NCBI GenBank assembly: GCA_002702065.1
Contig: NZXX01000001.1
Coordinates: forward strand, 620,001 to 684,000
Direction: 5' to 3'
DNA: 64,000 nucleotides
Source of the DNA: Anaerolineaceae bacterium
GTDB taxonomy: Bacteria; Chloroflexota; Anaerolineae; Aggregatilineales; Phototrophicaceae
Shown: positions 1 through 8,217 of the stretch, piece by piece
How the letters are laid out: each line of letters begins with the position of its first letter
Numbering within the stretch: the stretch's first letter is position 1
Notes under the pieces: model-generated
Database searches by the model: none
Seen by the model: the letters and a program-made list of their open reading frames with translations, nothing else
Told to the model about the DNA's origin: nothing
Translations under genes and position numbers: made by a program

Positions 1-1
1 C

Positions 2-223
2 CTCCTTCAAATCTATCAGAATGAAGGGATGACTGGCGCGTTTGTATTTGAGTTCACTGAACCCAGTCATCCCCATTCCAGTGACCCTCGCCGCGATCTC
101 GACATGGCGAGTTACGGTCTGGTCAAAGTTCTACATGATGATGCTCAACACCCGGATGCGCCACTGCGTTGGGAACCTAAGCAGGCTTTTCATGCGATCG
201 CCCGTGCATTTGACGAAGGCTGA
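2..223 (+). CDS. C-terminal fragment of a hypothetical (glycoside-hydrolase-like TIM barrel) protein
   Basis: The reading frame is open from the first bases of the window to a TGA at 221-223, so only the last ~73 residues are present and the real start lies upstream. The fragment contains GAFVFEFTEP followed by a DPRRDLDMASYGLVKVL segment. This resembles the C-terminal end of a family of uncharacterised bacterial proteins with a glycosidase-like TIM-barrel fold, some annotated as abortive-infection proteins; the match is from memory and is weak. An internal ATG at 29 is probably not the start because coding character continues upstream of it. No function can be assigned from this piece. Confidence 0.5.
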   Translation, partial: LLQIYQNEGMTGAFVFEFTEPSHPHSSDPRRDLDMASYGLVKVLHDDAQHPDAPLRWEPKQAFHAIARAFDEG

Positions 224-241
224 CACCGCAATGGGTAAGGT

Positions 242-562
242 TCAGTGAGCACTGGACAAACGCAGCCCGATAATGCCGCCGATCAGCAGCACCAGCGAAA
301 TCAGCTTGAGAAGATCGCGCGATTCGCCCAGCCAGAGTATCCCCAGTATAGCGGTACCGGCGGCGCCGATACCGGTCCAGATCGCATAAGTAGTGCCAAC
401 CGGCAAGGACTTGAGCGCCTGCGACAGCAGAAACATGCTGAGAAACAGGGCAATGAGGAAACCAATCGTCGGGCCGGGTCTGGAAAACCCTTCAGACTGC
501 TTCAGCAGCAGCGCCCACACCACTTCGAGAAGTCCCGCAACAAACAAGATAATCCAGGGCAT
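242..562 (-). CDS. sugE: SMR-family guanidinium exporter (Gdx/SugE)
   Basis: A 106-residue protein with four predicted membrane helices, the usual size for small multidrug resistance proteins. Glu13 in the first helix (GLLEVVWALLLK) is the family's essential proton/substrate-coupling residue. The segment LPVGTTYAIWTGIGAAGTAILG matches the Gdx (guanidinium/H+ antiporter) branch better than the EmrE/QacE drug-export branch, though no binding data back this. A longer frame extends upstream to 697, but ATG at 562 is preceded by GGGAG and the upstream part overlaps the guanidine riboswitch, so 562 is taken as the start. The riboswitch directly upstream independently supports guanidinium as the substrate. 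Confidence 0.92.
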   Translation of the reverse strand: MPWIILFVAGLLEVVWALLLKQSEGFSRPGPTIGFLIALFLSMFLLSQALKSLPVGTTYAIWTGIGAAGTAILGILWLGESRDLLKLISLVLLIGGIIGLRLSSAH

Positions 563-582
563 TTTACGCTCCCGTGATGTAC

Positions 583-626
583 CGGGGTCGTCCCCGAAAA
601 CTGTGCATGCCGTTGGGTCGTCCCAA
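583..626 (-). ncRNA. Guanidine-II (mini-ykkC) riboswitch upstream of sugE
   Basis: On the minus strand two short hairpins carry identical ACGA loops: TTGGG-ACGA-CCCAA (626 to 613) and CGGGG-ACGA-CCCCG (596 to 583). Two GC-rich stems closed by ACGR tetraloops are the defining architecture of the guanidine-II class, in which the loops of both hairpins bind guanidinium and dock. The second stem ends about 20 nt before the ATG, just upstream of the GGGAG ribosome binding site, so control of translation initiation is the likely mechanism. The downstream gene is a Gdx-type exporter, the typical partner of this class. No terminator-type U-run is seen between the hairpins and the gene. Confidence 0.9.
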
Positions 627-812
627 AGCAGCGTCGACGCAGAATAGCTTGCATGTGCAGCACCGACCAGCCAATTATAGCCAGCGGTGGGGCGCATAAT
701 CTAGCCTGTTTTCCGCTGCCCACAACCACCATTTGGGCCATGCGGCGTGAATTGGGTTCATCGCATACAATGTCGATTATCGTATGGATAGTGCTCATGA
801 AGGCCGATCAGA

Positions 813-1886
813 ATGACGTGGACACGCTGTTGGTTGGTGATATGGGTTTTGGGGATTTTGCTTTCGGGCACCGCTGCCTGGGGGCAGGAGGAGACGCTAC
901 AGCTGACACTCGCTGTGGAACATGACATCGGGTTTGACTGCCCGGTTGCGAGTGCAGCGGACTCTGCCAGTAACCTGCTGTGGGTGCTGATGGATAACTG
1001 TTTTGAGGGCGATTACTGGTTGCAGGCCTACACCCTGACCACGGGCGACCCTATTGCAGATGCTACGATTAGCCTGGATACCATTGACAGTGACATCTAC
1101 CGGATCGAATCATCAGTCACGCCGCTTGCATCTATCAATGACACCACACTGGAACTCATCGTTTATCACCAGGACGACTACCGCCTCGCACGTTTCGAGA
1201 TCGACACGGAAACCGGGGCCATGACCCTGAACCAGCAAGCTTCGGAACAGCTTAACACAACCCTGCTTGAACATACCGATTATCCCGAATTTGCGACTTA
1301 CAGTCCGGATCACCAATATGCGCTGGCATCGGATGATACCCAGAGTTACCTGATTGATCTGGCCAGCAGCCAACCACTTAAGGTCTTTGATGATCCATTT
1401 ACCTTCGCCGCTTTTTCGACGGATATGCAGCTTGTTTACGCGACGCGTTTTGAAGAGCCGGACAATTACGACAACTACAATGCCTTCCTCTCGATCTATG
1501 CACTGGACACCCTGCCAGATGGCGCGCCTTTACGAGAGCTGCTCATTGCCAGTGCATTCGTTTACCCCAGCCCTGACGGACAGTATCTGGCCCTGCATAT
1601 CGGCGATGACCGACTTGGTGTGCTGGCTGTGGACAGCGGCGTGATAAGCTCACCGCTTGACATATGGGAACCGACGCGTAAGGCGCTCACATGCGTGAAT
1701 TCGGGGGCGGACCTGAGCGATGTCGACTTCATGGTTTCGGGGCGGCTTGTGCTGACGGCCTTGCAGTGGCTGCCCGATAGTTCCGGCTTCTGGACGCTCA
1801 ATTCCTATGGTGGTGAAGGCGCCGCGGGCGGCAGGCCGTGCTACTTTGACTACAGCCGTCTGCGCCAATACCAGATTGCCCGATGA
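813..1886 (+). CDS. Secreted hypothetical protein, probable beta-propeller-like repeats
   Basis: A 357-residue protein that starts with a clear signal peptide (basic and Trp residues, hydrophobic core LVIWVLGILLSG, then TAAWGQ). The mature part has segments such as YSPDHQYALASDD and YPSPDGQYLALHIG, which resemble blades of WD40/PD40-type beta-propellers, so an extracytoplasmic propeller is inferred. AAGG about nine bases upstream of ATG 813 is the only Shine-Dalgarno candidate. It is divergent from sugE, and its upstream region is shared with the riboswitch leader. No catalytic motif was seen and no gene name is justified. Confidence 0.65.
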   Translation: MTWTRCWLVIWVLGILLSGTAAWGQEETLQLTLAVEHDIGFDCPVASAADSASNLLWVLMDNCFEGDYWLQAYTLTTGDPIADATISLDTIDSDIYRIESSVTPLASINDTTLELIVYHQDDYRLARFEIDTETGAMTLNQQASEQLNTTLLEHTDYPEFATYSPDHQYALASDDTQSYLIDLASSQPLKVFDDPFTFAAFSTDMQLVYATRFEEPDNYDNYNAFLSIYALDTLPDGAPLRELLIASAFVYPSPDGQYLALHIGDDRLGVLAVDSGVISSPLDIWEPTRKALTCVNSGADLSDVDFMVSGRLVLTALQWLPDSSGFWTLNSYGGEGAAGGRPCYFDYSRLRQYQIAR

Positions 1887-2005
1887 CTTAAGGTTGATCT
1901 GAAAGGGATACGGTTCGCGGATAACAAAAAACGAGCTGGACCCATCACGGATTCAACTCGTTTGAATTTGGATTGCGCTTCAGACGAACAGGCTATTGAA
2001 TGCCG

Positions 2006-2302
2006 TTAGCCACCGGCCAGCGCGCCGATGATACGAAAGGGCTGTTTCCCTGATGCAACCTCGACCGGTACGGCGGCGTCCGCTGGCTCGTGCGAGAGGT
2101 CTTCGCCACACGCGAAAAAGCGGATAAAGGGACGACGCTCCTTGGTCGCGATGTCGCGGATGGTGCCACGCAGCATCGGATACGCGACTTCCAGCGCGTC
2201 GAGGATCGCCCGCTGCGTAACCGGTTCCTCAATTTGCAGTTGAACCGGGCCGGTTACACGTGCCAGATCGCGCAGGTGTGCAGGCAAGGTGACCGAAATC
2301 AT
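2006..2302 (-). CDS. MoaD/ThiS-family ubiquitin-like protein
   Basis: A 98-residue beta-grasp-sized protein ending in Gly-Gly (ALAGG), the C-terminal diglycine that MoaD/ThiS proteins use for adenylation and thiocarboxylation. The length exceeds ordinary MoaD (~80 residues), as in free-standing MoaD-like proteins. Its ATG overlaps the TGA of the upstream BNR-repeat gene by four bases, so the two genes are translationally coupled and probably act together. No MoaE, MoeB or other molybdopterin or thiamine gene lies nearby. The protein may therefore be a general sulfur carrier or a protein modifier; its true partner is unknown. Confidence 0.8.
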   Translation of the reverse strand: MISVTLPAHLRDLARVTGPVQLQIEEPVTQRAILDALEVAYPMLRGTIRDIATKERRPFIRFFACGEDLSHEPADAAVPVEVASGKQPFRIIGALAGG

Positions 2303-3414
2303 GACAATTTTTGCACCTCAACTGAAAGGACGGGGGGCAAGTCATGGACAATCGACATCCAGTTATCGCCGGAATCCGACGACACATACACCTGGCCGCC
2401 GGTGGTGCCAAAGTAGACGCCGCACGAATCCAGCGAGTCCACTGCAAACGCGTTGCGCAGCACATTGACGTAACAGTTGCTTTGCGGCAGGCCGTTGGTC
2501 AATGCTTCCCACTCATTACCGCCGGACCGGCTGCGATAGACTCGAAGCTTACCATCCGGCGGGAAGTGATGCGAGTCACTGGTGATGGGGACCACGTAAA
2601 TGGTGTCCGGTTCATGCGCGTGAACTGCAATCGGAAAACCAAAATCGCTGGGCAAATTGCCGCTGACTTCGTGCCACGACTCACCGGCATTGTCCGAGCG
2701 CATCACGTCCCAGTGTTTCTGCATAAACAGGATGTTCGGGCGCGAGGGATGCATGGCGATGCTGTGTACGCAATGGCCCACTTCGGCAGCGGCGTCGGGC
2801 AGTTCATAGTCCGACTTCAGGCCCTCATTGACGGGACGCCAGGTGGTGCCGCCATCATCGGTGCGGAAAGCCCCTGCCGCAGAAATGGCGACAAAAATCC
2901 GGTTGGGGTCATCCGGGTTGAGGACGATGGTATGCAGGCACATGCCGCCCGCGCCCGGCTGCCACAGATGGCCTTTGACGTCGCGCAGGCCAGCGAGTTC
3001 GCGCCAGGTTTTGCCACCATCTTCCGAATGAAACAGGGCCGCATCCTCGACGCCAGCATAGATGGAGTCCGGGTTGGTTGGCGAAGGTTCCAGATGCCAG
3101 ACGCGCTTGAATTCCCACGGATGCTGCGTGCCATCGTACCACTGGTGGGTGCCGGGTGTGCCATCATAGGCAAACTCGTTGCCAACTGTGTCCCATGTCT
3201 TGCCACCGTCGTCCGAGCGCTGGATAATCTGCCCGAACCAGCCGCCCGACTGCGAGGCATACAGCCGGTCGGGGTCGGACGGTGTGCCGGTGATATGAAA
3301 AATTTCCCAGCCAGGGAAATGTGGCCCCTCAACACGCCAGTCCTTGCGTTGTTCATCGGAACGGAGAACGAACGCGCCCTTACGCGTGCCAACCAGAACA
3401 CGAACTTCACCCAT
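2299..3414 (-). CDS. BNR/Asp-box repeat protein (exo-alpha-sialidase-like beta-propeller)
   Basis: A 371-residue protein without a signal peptide. Several Asp-box motifs (S-x-D-x-G-x-T-W) are visible: RSDDGGKTW near residue 66, HSEDGGKTW near 130, RTDDGGTTW near 185, and degenerate copies near 240 and 345 (SSDSGDNW). These motifs mark sialidase-type and Vps10-type propellers, but no sialidase catalytic Arg triad or FRIP motif was recognised, so enzymatic activity is not claimed. It opens a two-gene operon with the MoaD-like gene (4-base overlap). A strong promoter with an internal palindrome lies just upstream. Confidence 0.85.
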   Translation of the reverse strand: MGEVRVLVGTRKGAFVLRSDEQRKDWRVEGPHFPGWEIFHITGTPSDPDRLYASQSGGWFGQIIQRSDDGGKTWDTVGNEFAYDGTPGTHQWYDGTQHPWEFKRVWHLEPSPTNPDSIYAGVEDAALFHSEDGGKTWRELAGLRDVKGHLWQPGAGGMCLHTIVLNPDDPNRIFVAISAAGAFRTDDGGTTWRPVNEGLKSDYELPDAAAEVGHCVHSIAMHPSRPNILFMQKHWDVMRSDNAGESWHEVSGNLPSDFGFPIAVHAHEPDTIYVVPITSDSHHFPPDGKLRVYRSRSGGNEWEALTNGLPQSNCYVNVLRNAFAVDSLDSCGVYFGTTGGQVYVSSDSGDNWMSIVHDLPPVLSVEVQKLS

Positions 3415-3448
3415 TTCATCACCCCTTTGATACCATCAGCCTCCCACA

Positions 3449-3477
3449 AGAATAGAACTTATGTTCTTTTTTGTCAA
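3449..3477 (-). promoter_or_regulatory. Sigma-A-type promoter of the BNR/MoaD operon
   Basis: Minus strand: TTGACA at 3477-3472, a spacer of exactly 17 bases, and TATTCT at 3454-3449. The -35 box is a perfect consensus and the -10 is a fair match. It sits about 35 bases upstream of the ATG at 3414, an ordinary leader length. Confidence 0.65.
3454..3467. promoter_or_regulatory. Palindromic operator candidate (GAAC-N4-GTTC) between -35 and -10
   Basis: AGAACTTATGTTCT is an inverted repeat with 5-base arms lying inside the 17-base promoter spacer. A repressor bound here would block RNA polymerase. GAAC-N4-GTTC is the core of the Gram-positive-type LexA (Cheo) box, but other regulators could use a similar sequence, so LexA is only a suggestion. 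Confidence 0.4.
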
Positions 3478-3620
3478 GCAACTGCCAGCCAACGGTCGCA
3501 TCGTGCCAGCCTGCGATAGTCATTGGCAAATTGGCCGAAAAATGCACGCTGTACTATGCTGTAATCCGTACTGGTTGACAGCCTATCTTCGTTCTCTTGA
3601 GTGTCAGGTTTGCAATACCC

Positions 3621-3908
3621 ATGCATATTGTGTTCGATGGCGAAATTATCTTCTGGCGTGGCCCTGCGCCCTGGTATTTTGTGACGGTGCCGGAAGTGGA
3701 GAGCCGCGAAATAAAGGCCATTTCCAACGTTGTCACCTACGGCTGGGGCGTGATTCCGGTGCGGGTTCGCATCGGCGATACCGAATGGAAGACGTCGCTG
3801 TTCCCCAAAGACGACCGTTACCTGGTCCCCATCAAAGCGGATATACGCAAAGCAGAACAGCTTGAGGAAGGCGACGAGGTGACGGTGGAGCTTGAAATTC
3901 AGGAATGA
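3621..3908 (+). CDS. DUF1905 domain-containing protein
   Basis: A 95-residue protein whose whole length fits the small DUF1905 family: an N-terminal F-x-G-x-I strand, a WYFVTVP segment, the central VTYGWGVIPVRVRIGDTEWKTS, then LFPKDDRYLVPIKADIRKAEQLEEGD. In other bacteria DUF1905 is often fused to or next to YdeI/OmdA-like domains. Its biochemical role is not known. ATG 3621 is chosen because the family begins at this point; the frame stays open a little upstream and no good ribosome binding site is seen. It is transcribed away from the BNR operon and towards guaB on the opposite strand. Confidence 0.8.
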   Translation: MHIVFDGEIIFWRGPAPWYFVTVPEVESREIKAISNVVTYGWGVIPVRVRIGDTEWKTSLFPKDDRYLVPIKADIRKAEQLEEGDEVTVELEIQE

Positions 3909-4029
3909 GGGCAGGGCATCATGACACGTTAGGTCAATGTGTCGTGAGGTGGGTTGAGAAAACGGGACAGGGGCACATTCTTCCGGATGCACCCCTTATG
4001 TAATGAAGTCAATATGGTTTCATCGCGTT

Positions 4030-5541
4030 TCACGAACCCATGGCGCTGACCTGCTGATCGCGCACCAGCACATCATGCGCGCCGCCCTCGACAATGCTCA
4101 CGGACGATACCAGCGTCAGCCGCGCATTCTGCTGAAGATGGGGGATTGTCAGGCTGCCACAATTGCACATCGCCGACTTGACCTTGCTCATGCTGATAGC
4201 GAGATTATCGCGCAGGTTGCCCGCATACGGGACATATGAGTCAACCCCTTCCTCGAACGACAGCTTGGCATCCCCACCGGAATCGTAGCGCTGCCAGTTG
4301 CGGGCGCGAGCACTGCCTTCGCCCCAGTATTCCTTCATATAATTGCCGTTGACAACCACCCGGTTCGATGGGCTTTCGTCAAAGCGGGCGAAGTACCGGC
4401 CCAACATGCAGAAATCGCTGCCCATTGCCAGCGCCAGCGTGATGTGATAATCGTAGACGATGCCGCCGTCGGAACAGATCGGGATATAGATGCCGGTTTC
4501 TTCGAAGTATTCATCACGGGCCTGGGCGACTTCGATGACGGCGGTTGCCTGGCCGCGTCCGATGCCCTTCGCTTCGCGTGTGATGCAGATGGCGCCGCCA
4601 CCGATGCCAACTTTGATGAAGTCTGCGCCAGCATCCGCGAGGAAGCGGAAACCGTCACGATCCACCACATTGCCCGCGCCAATCTTCACCCGGTCGCCAT
4701 ACTTCTCGCGCACGAATGCCAGCGTGCGCTGCTGCCATTCCGAGAAGCCTTCCGACGAATCGATGCACAACACATCGACCCCCGCCTCGACCAGCGCCGG
4801 AATCCGCTGTTCATAATCACGCGTGTTGACACCCGCGCCGACGATGTACCGCTTCGAGGCGTCCAGCATTTCGTTGACATTGGCCTTGTGGACGTCGTAG
4901 TCTTTGCGGAACACGAACGAGACAAGCCGCTGCTGGTCGTCGATGATCGGCAGCACGTTGATCTTGTGCTCCCAGATGATGTCGTTGGCTTCGCTCAGGC
5001 TGATGCCGTCTTTGGCATAGATGATCTTGTCCAGCGGCGTCATGAAGCTCGACACTTTCGTGTCCCGGTCCATGCGGCTGACCCGATAATCGCGGCTGGT
5101 GATGATGCCGATGAGCTTGCCGGTTGGGGTGCCATCCGCTGTGACGGCGACCGTCGAATGCCCGGTTTTTTCCTTTAAAGCCAGAATATCGGTCAGTGTG
5201 TTGTCGGCATGAACCGCCGAGTCCGTAATGACGAATCCTGCTTTGTAGCTTTTGACCCGCCGCACCATTTCGGCCTGTCGTTCGATGGGCTGTGAGCAAT
5301 AGATGAACGACACACCGCCCTCACGTGCCAGCGCAATCGCCATGGAGTCGTTGGATACGGACTGCATGATGGCGGAAACCACCGGGACATTTAAGGACAG
5401 TGCAGGTGTTTCGCCCTTTTTGAACTTGACCAGCGGTGTTTTCAGCGACACATTCGCTGGCACACATTCTGCCGACGAGTAGCCGGGAACTAACAGGTAT
5501 TCACTGAACGTACGAGAGGGTTGATCGTAGTAGAATGCCAT
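4030..5541 (-). CDS. guaB: IMP dehydrogenase
   Basis: A 503-residue enzyme oxidising IMP to XMP with NAD+, the first committed step of GMP synthesis. The TIM-barrel core is split by a CBS pair at about residues 100-215. The catalytic loop reads [12 protein letters not shown], with the nucleophilic Cys at about 319, followed by [10 protein letters not shown]; the SDGGI phosphate-binding segment and [11 protein letters not shown] flap region follow. The loop type ([13 protein letters not shown]) matches a divergent bacterial IMPDH branch. The Ser that normally precedes Ile-Cys is Ala here. ATG 5541 is preferred over a GTG 12 bases upstream because AGGTGAG lies seven bases before it. The gene stands alone in its transcription unit. 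Confidence 0.95.
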   Translation of the reverse strand: MAFYYDQPSRTFSEYLLVPGYSSAECVPANVSLKTPLVKFKKGETPALSLNVPVVSAIMQSVSNDSMAIALAREGGVSFIYCSQPIERQAEMVRRVKSYKAGFVITDSAVHADNTLTDILALKEKTGHSTVAVTADGTPTGKLIGIITSRDYRVSRMDRDTKVSSFMTPLDKIIYAKDGISLSEANDIIWEHKINVLPIIDDQQRLVSFVFRKDYDVHKANVNEMLDASKRYIVGAGVNTRDYEQRIPALVEAGVDVLCIDSSEGFSEWQQRTLAFVREKYGDRVKIGAGNVVDRDGFRFLADAGADFIKVGIGGGAICITREAKGIGRGQATAVIEVAQARDEYFEETGIYIPICSDGGIVYDYHITLALAMGSDFCMLGRYFARFDESPSNRVVVNGNYMKEYWGEGSARARNWQRYDSGGDAKLSFEEGVDSYVPYAGNLRDNLAISMSKVKSAMCNCGSLTIPHLQQNARLTLVSSVSIVEGGAHDVLVRDQQVSAMGS

Positions 5542-5656
5542 TTCTCTGCTCACCTTTTTTGATCATCTTATGATGATAGCATAGCCATCCCGGAAGCATG
5601 AGAGTTAACTGGCGATACGCCAGGCCCGTGACGCATCTTGCAGGTTTGTCGCTCAT

Positions 5657-5700
5657 GAGAGGGTGTTGGCGTGAAGGCTTTCCGGCACGCAACAGCTCTC
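5657..5700 (-). other. Predicted long stem-loop in the guaB leader
   Basis: The outer arms GAGAG (5657-5661) and CTCTC (5696-5700) and the inner arms TTGGCGTG / CACGCAA form an imperfect stem about 150 bases upstream of the guaB start. A second perfect hairpin, CTGGCG-ATA-CGCCAG, lies at 5609-5623. There is no U-run, so these are not intrinsic terminators. They may structure the guaB 5' leader; no known riboswitch class was recognised. Confidence 0.35.
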
Positions 5701-5744
5701 GGATTACCGGACTTGCTATTACGGGTTTTGATCATACGCGAAAT

Positions 5745-5774
5745 AAAAACAGCGCCATCGGGTTGATGACGCTG
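5745..5774 (-). terminator. Rho-independent terminator of the DUF3048 gene
   Basis: Minus strand: a 10-base-pair stem CAGCGTCATC / GATGGCGCTG (one G-U pair) with a 5-base loop, followed directly by TTTTTATTT. It lies 28 bases beyond the stop of the DUF3048 gene and isolates it from guaB. Confidence 0.85.
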
Positions 5775-5801
5775 CTGTGCTGGGCGTATGCTGTGCGGGT
5801 A

Positions 5802-7181
5802 CTAGGAATTCGGATCGGGCGTGGGGCTTGGCCCCGGCGTCCACGTTGGGGATGGTGTGACGCTGCCTGAGATGGCGGTGCCGGTGGCTTCCATGTCCGC
5901 GACCTGTTCGTTGATGATGACATCGCCAAAGCCGCGCACCACGGAGACCCATGTGCGGCCCGGCTTCATCATGATGGGCGCGTTATTGCCGTAGATGATC
6001 TGCAAGGCGCTGCCCGGTTCGCGGTCCTGCCGCCGCCAGTACCCCTGATACCACTGTCCGTCGCGCACCAGATAGGCGCGTCCCTGGTCCCAGAGCTGAA
6101 TTTCGTAGGATTCGTAGGTGACGCCTTCGGGGAACAGATCGGGGCGTCGTTCGTGCGGCACTTCGATGATTACCAGATTATCGGTCCACAACTGCTGGCC
6201 GTCGTTGGCATCAAAGTGTGGGACACTGTCCGTATAACGCAGGTAGTGCCCGGTGGACGGATCATACTGCCAGCGGGCGTCCGTCTGGCCGTACCAGTCG
6301 ATAAAGATATCGTTCGCGGGCAGGCCGCTGGGATCGGGCGTTTCATTAAAGGCGAAACCGCGCGCTTTGTAGCCGGTGTTCACGTTGCGGCGCGTAGCCA
6401 GATCGTACAAAGCGGTTGTGTCGAGGAACAGTGTGTGCTCAAAGTTCAGGCCTTCCCGCGGTAAGCGGCAGAACCCGGCTTCCTGACAGTTATCACCCTT
6501 TAACGGTGAGAAGGTCTGGTACACAAAATCCGCTGCGAGGATCAGTTTCTGGATCGGTTCGCTCGTGCCGGAATACGCCAGCAGGGCGTTATACATCGGC
6601 ACCAGCTCAAGGTCGAGCAGGCGTGCGCTGCGGATCGACCCGACGTGCGTGGGCATATTGCTGCGGAAGATGGCCGCAAAGCGCGTGACGCCACCCTCAG
6701 CTTCGACTTCGAAAACCACATCCGCCAGGTTGACGCTGCTCTGCGGGCGCACGATGGGCGGGTAGTTCGACACTTTGACGATCAGGTTGCGCCGCGCCAT
6801 CGCTTCTTCATCCGGGTAGGGCAGCCCGGTTAGTGGGTTAATGCCTTCGGGGTAGAAGATCGGGCCAATGGGTGTTGGGGTGGGCGAAGGCGTATTCGTC
6901 GGTGTTGCCGTATCGGTTGGTGTGAATGTTGGTGTGAAGGTTGCTGTTGGCGTCAGCGTGTGGGTGGGTGTGCTGGTCGCCGTAAATGTCGCCGTTGGCG
7001 TGAAGGTCGCTGTCGGTGTGTCCGATGGCACGGATGGCGTATTGGTGGCGAAAGCGGCTGGCCGCGGCGTGTTGGTTCCGGGCAGGGTGATCTGAATGTT
7101 GGGTTCGTCGGCCCCTGCTGGCAAAACCAGTGCTGCCGCAACAAAGAACAGCGTAAGCAGTAAGAGTGTAGGTCGGTGCAT
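5802..7181 (-). CDS. DUF3048 domain-containing (YerB-like) secreted protein
   Basis: A 459-residue protein. The N-terminus MHRPTLLLLTLFFVAAALVLPAGA is a signal peptide. Residues ~30-110 are a low-complexity Thr/Pro linker (repeats of TPTATFT/TPT), as is common in Chloroflexota cell-surface proteins. The rest is a two-part DUF3048 region: NPLTGLPYPDEE, then KVSNYPPIVRPQSSVNLADVVFE, TRFAAIF, and the conserved GSIRSARL. The family includes Bacillus YerB and its function is unknown. ATG 7181 is preceded by GGGGGA; a longer frame upstream has no such site. It is divergent from the PIG-L gene and ends at its own strong terminator. Confidence 0.9.
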   Translation of the reverse strand: MHRPTLLLLTLFFVAAALVLPAGADEPNIQITLPGTNTPRPAAFATNTPSVPSDTPTATFTPTATFTATSTPTHTLTPTATFTPTFTPTDTATPTNTPSPTPTPIGPIFYPEGINPLTGLPYPDEEAMARRNLIVKVSNYPPIVRPQSSVNLADVVFEVEAEGGVTRFAAIFRSNMPTHVGSIRSARLLDLELVPMYNALLAYSGTSEPIQKLILAADFVYQTFSPLKGDNCQEAGFCRLPREGLNFEHTLFLDTTALYDLATRRNVNTGYKARGFAFNETPDPSGLPANDIFIDWYGQTDARWQYDPSTGHYLRYTDSVPHFDANDGQQLWTDNLVIIEVPHERRPDLFPEGVTYESYEIQLWDQGRAYLVRDGQWYQGYWRRQDREPGSALQIIYGNNAPIMMKPGRTWVSVVRGFGDVIINEQVADMEATGTAISGSVTPSPTWTPGPSPTPDPNS

Positions 7182-7293
7182 GAATCCCCCGATCAATGTC
7201 CGGATGAATTTACGCTCCGGGGGGAGCGCACGACGGGCAAGTATACAGCCGCGCCCGGTGGATTGCACAGGGGGATATTTGGCCCAATGGCGT

Positions 7294-7299
7294 TATAAT
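7294..7299 (+). promoter_or_regulatory. Probable -10 box for the PIG-L/TPR operon
   Basis: A perfect TATAAT lies 45 bases upstream of the PIG-L start. The -35 region at the expected distance is weak, so only the -10 element is claimed. Confidence 0.45.
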
Positions 7300-7344
7300 G
7301 AAACGTCATGCAGTTTTCGTGTCAATCAATCGTGGAGGAACTGG

Positions 7345-8217
7345 ATGTCGAACCGACGCCTGCTTATTGCTGTCGCGCATCCTGATGATGAGGCTTTTGG
7401 CTATGGTGGTCTGATCTCGAAATACGTCGCGCAGGGCGTAGAAGTCTATCTGATCGTCTCGACCAATGGCGATGTTGGGACCGTCTCGCCGGAATTTCTG
7501 AATGGTTACAACTCTATTGCCGAACTGCGACTGGCCGAACTGGACTGCGCCACGGAAATGCTCGGTTTCAGCAAAGTCTTCAAGTTTGGCTACAAAGACA
7601 GTGGCATGATGGGGTCGGAAACCAGCAACGACCCGGCCTGTTCGTGGCAGGCCCCGCGTGAAGAACTGGCCCGCCGGGTGGTCGAGGTGATCCGAGAGGT
7701 TAGGCCGCAGGTGGTGCTGACATTTAATCAGTACGGGGGTTACGGGCACCCCGACCATATCGCGATTCAGCGGGCGACCGCCGACGCGTTTAAACTGGCC
7801 GGCGATACGGGCTATGTCACTGATGGGCAGATGCCATATCAGCCGCAAAAATTGTATTACTCATCGCCGGCACCGTTCTGGGTGCGCTGGCGCATCTGGC
7901 GGGCGCTGCTGGGTCGCAACAATCCGCGCAAAATGGGCCGCAACAATGACATTGATATTGTGGCGATTCTGGAAAACATCGAACCGACCCACGCGTTAGT
8001 CGATGTAAGAGATTATCTGGCGGTGTGGGACAAGGCCGCGATGTGTCATGCCAGCCAGCTTGCTGGTCCTCGTGGGCAGCAGCCGATGTGGTTCCGTCGT
8101 CTGTTCCAGGGGCGGCAGGGTTTTACACGCGTGCATCCTGCACCGGTTGCGAACCGTGTTGATGAGTACGATTTGTTTGCGGGTGTTCAACTGGACGCGC
8201 CCCAGGCCACGACATGA
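7345..8217 (+). CDS. PIG-L/LmbE family deacetylase
   Basis: A 290-residue zinc hydrolase of the LmbE/PIG-L fold. AHPDDE at residues 11-16 supplies zinc ligands and the catalytic Asp, and YGHPDH further in supplies the third ligand. Family members remove N-acetyl groups from GlcNAc conjugates such as mycothiol or bacillithiol precursors, or from antibiotics; the substrate cannot be told from sequence. TGGAGG eight bases before ATG 7345 fixes the start, and the open frame upstream is non-coding. The gene overlaps the next one by four bases (ATGA), so it is co-translated with a TPR membrane protein. No thiol-biosynthesis genes are adjacent. Confidence 0.9.
   Translation: MSNRRLLIAVAHPDDEAFGYGGLISKYVAQGVEVYLIVSTNGDVGTVSPEFLNGYNSIAELRLAELDCATEMLGFSKVFKFGYKDSGMMGSETSNDPACSWQAPREELARRVVEVIREVRPQVVLTFNQYGGYGHPDHIAIQRATADAFKLAGDTGYVTDGQMPYQPQKLYYSSPAPFWVRWRIWRALLGRNNPRKMGRNNDIDIVAILENIEPTHALVDVRDYLAVWDKAAMCHASQLAGPRGQQPMWFRRLFQGRQGFTRVHPAPVANRVDEYDLFAGVQLDAPQATT

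Noticed and set aside
1929..1963. AAACGAG / CTCGTTT stem after the secreted protein gene
   Set aside because: Only seven pairs with a loop of about 21 bases and no strong T-run; too weak to call a terminator.
2344..3519. A 391-residue open frame on the plus strand antisense to the BNR gene
   Set aside because: The minus-strand frame has recognisable Asp-box repeats and coupling to the MoaD gene; the plus-strand product has no family features.
6868..7040. Short direct repeats of a GTTGGCGTGAAGG-type unit
   Set aside because: They are the DNA of the Thr/Pro linker of the DUF3048 protein, not a CRISPR or independent repeat.
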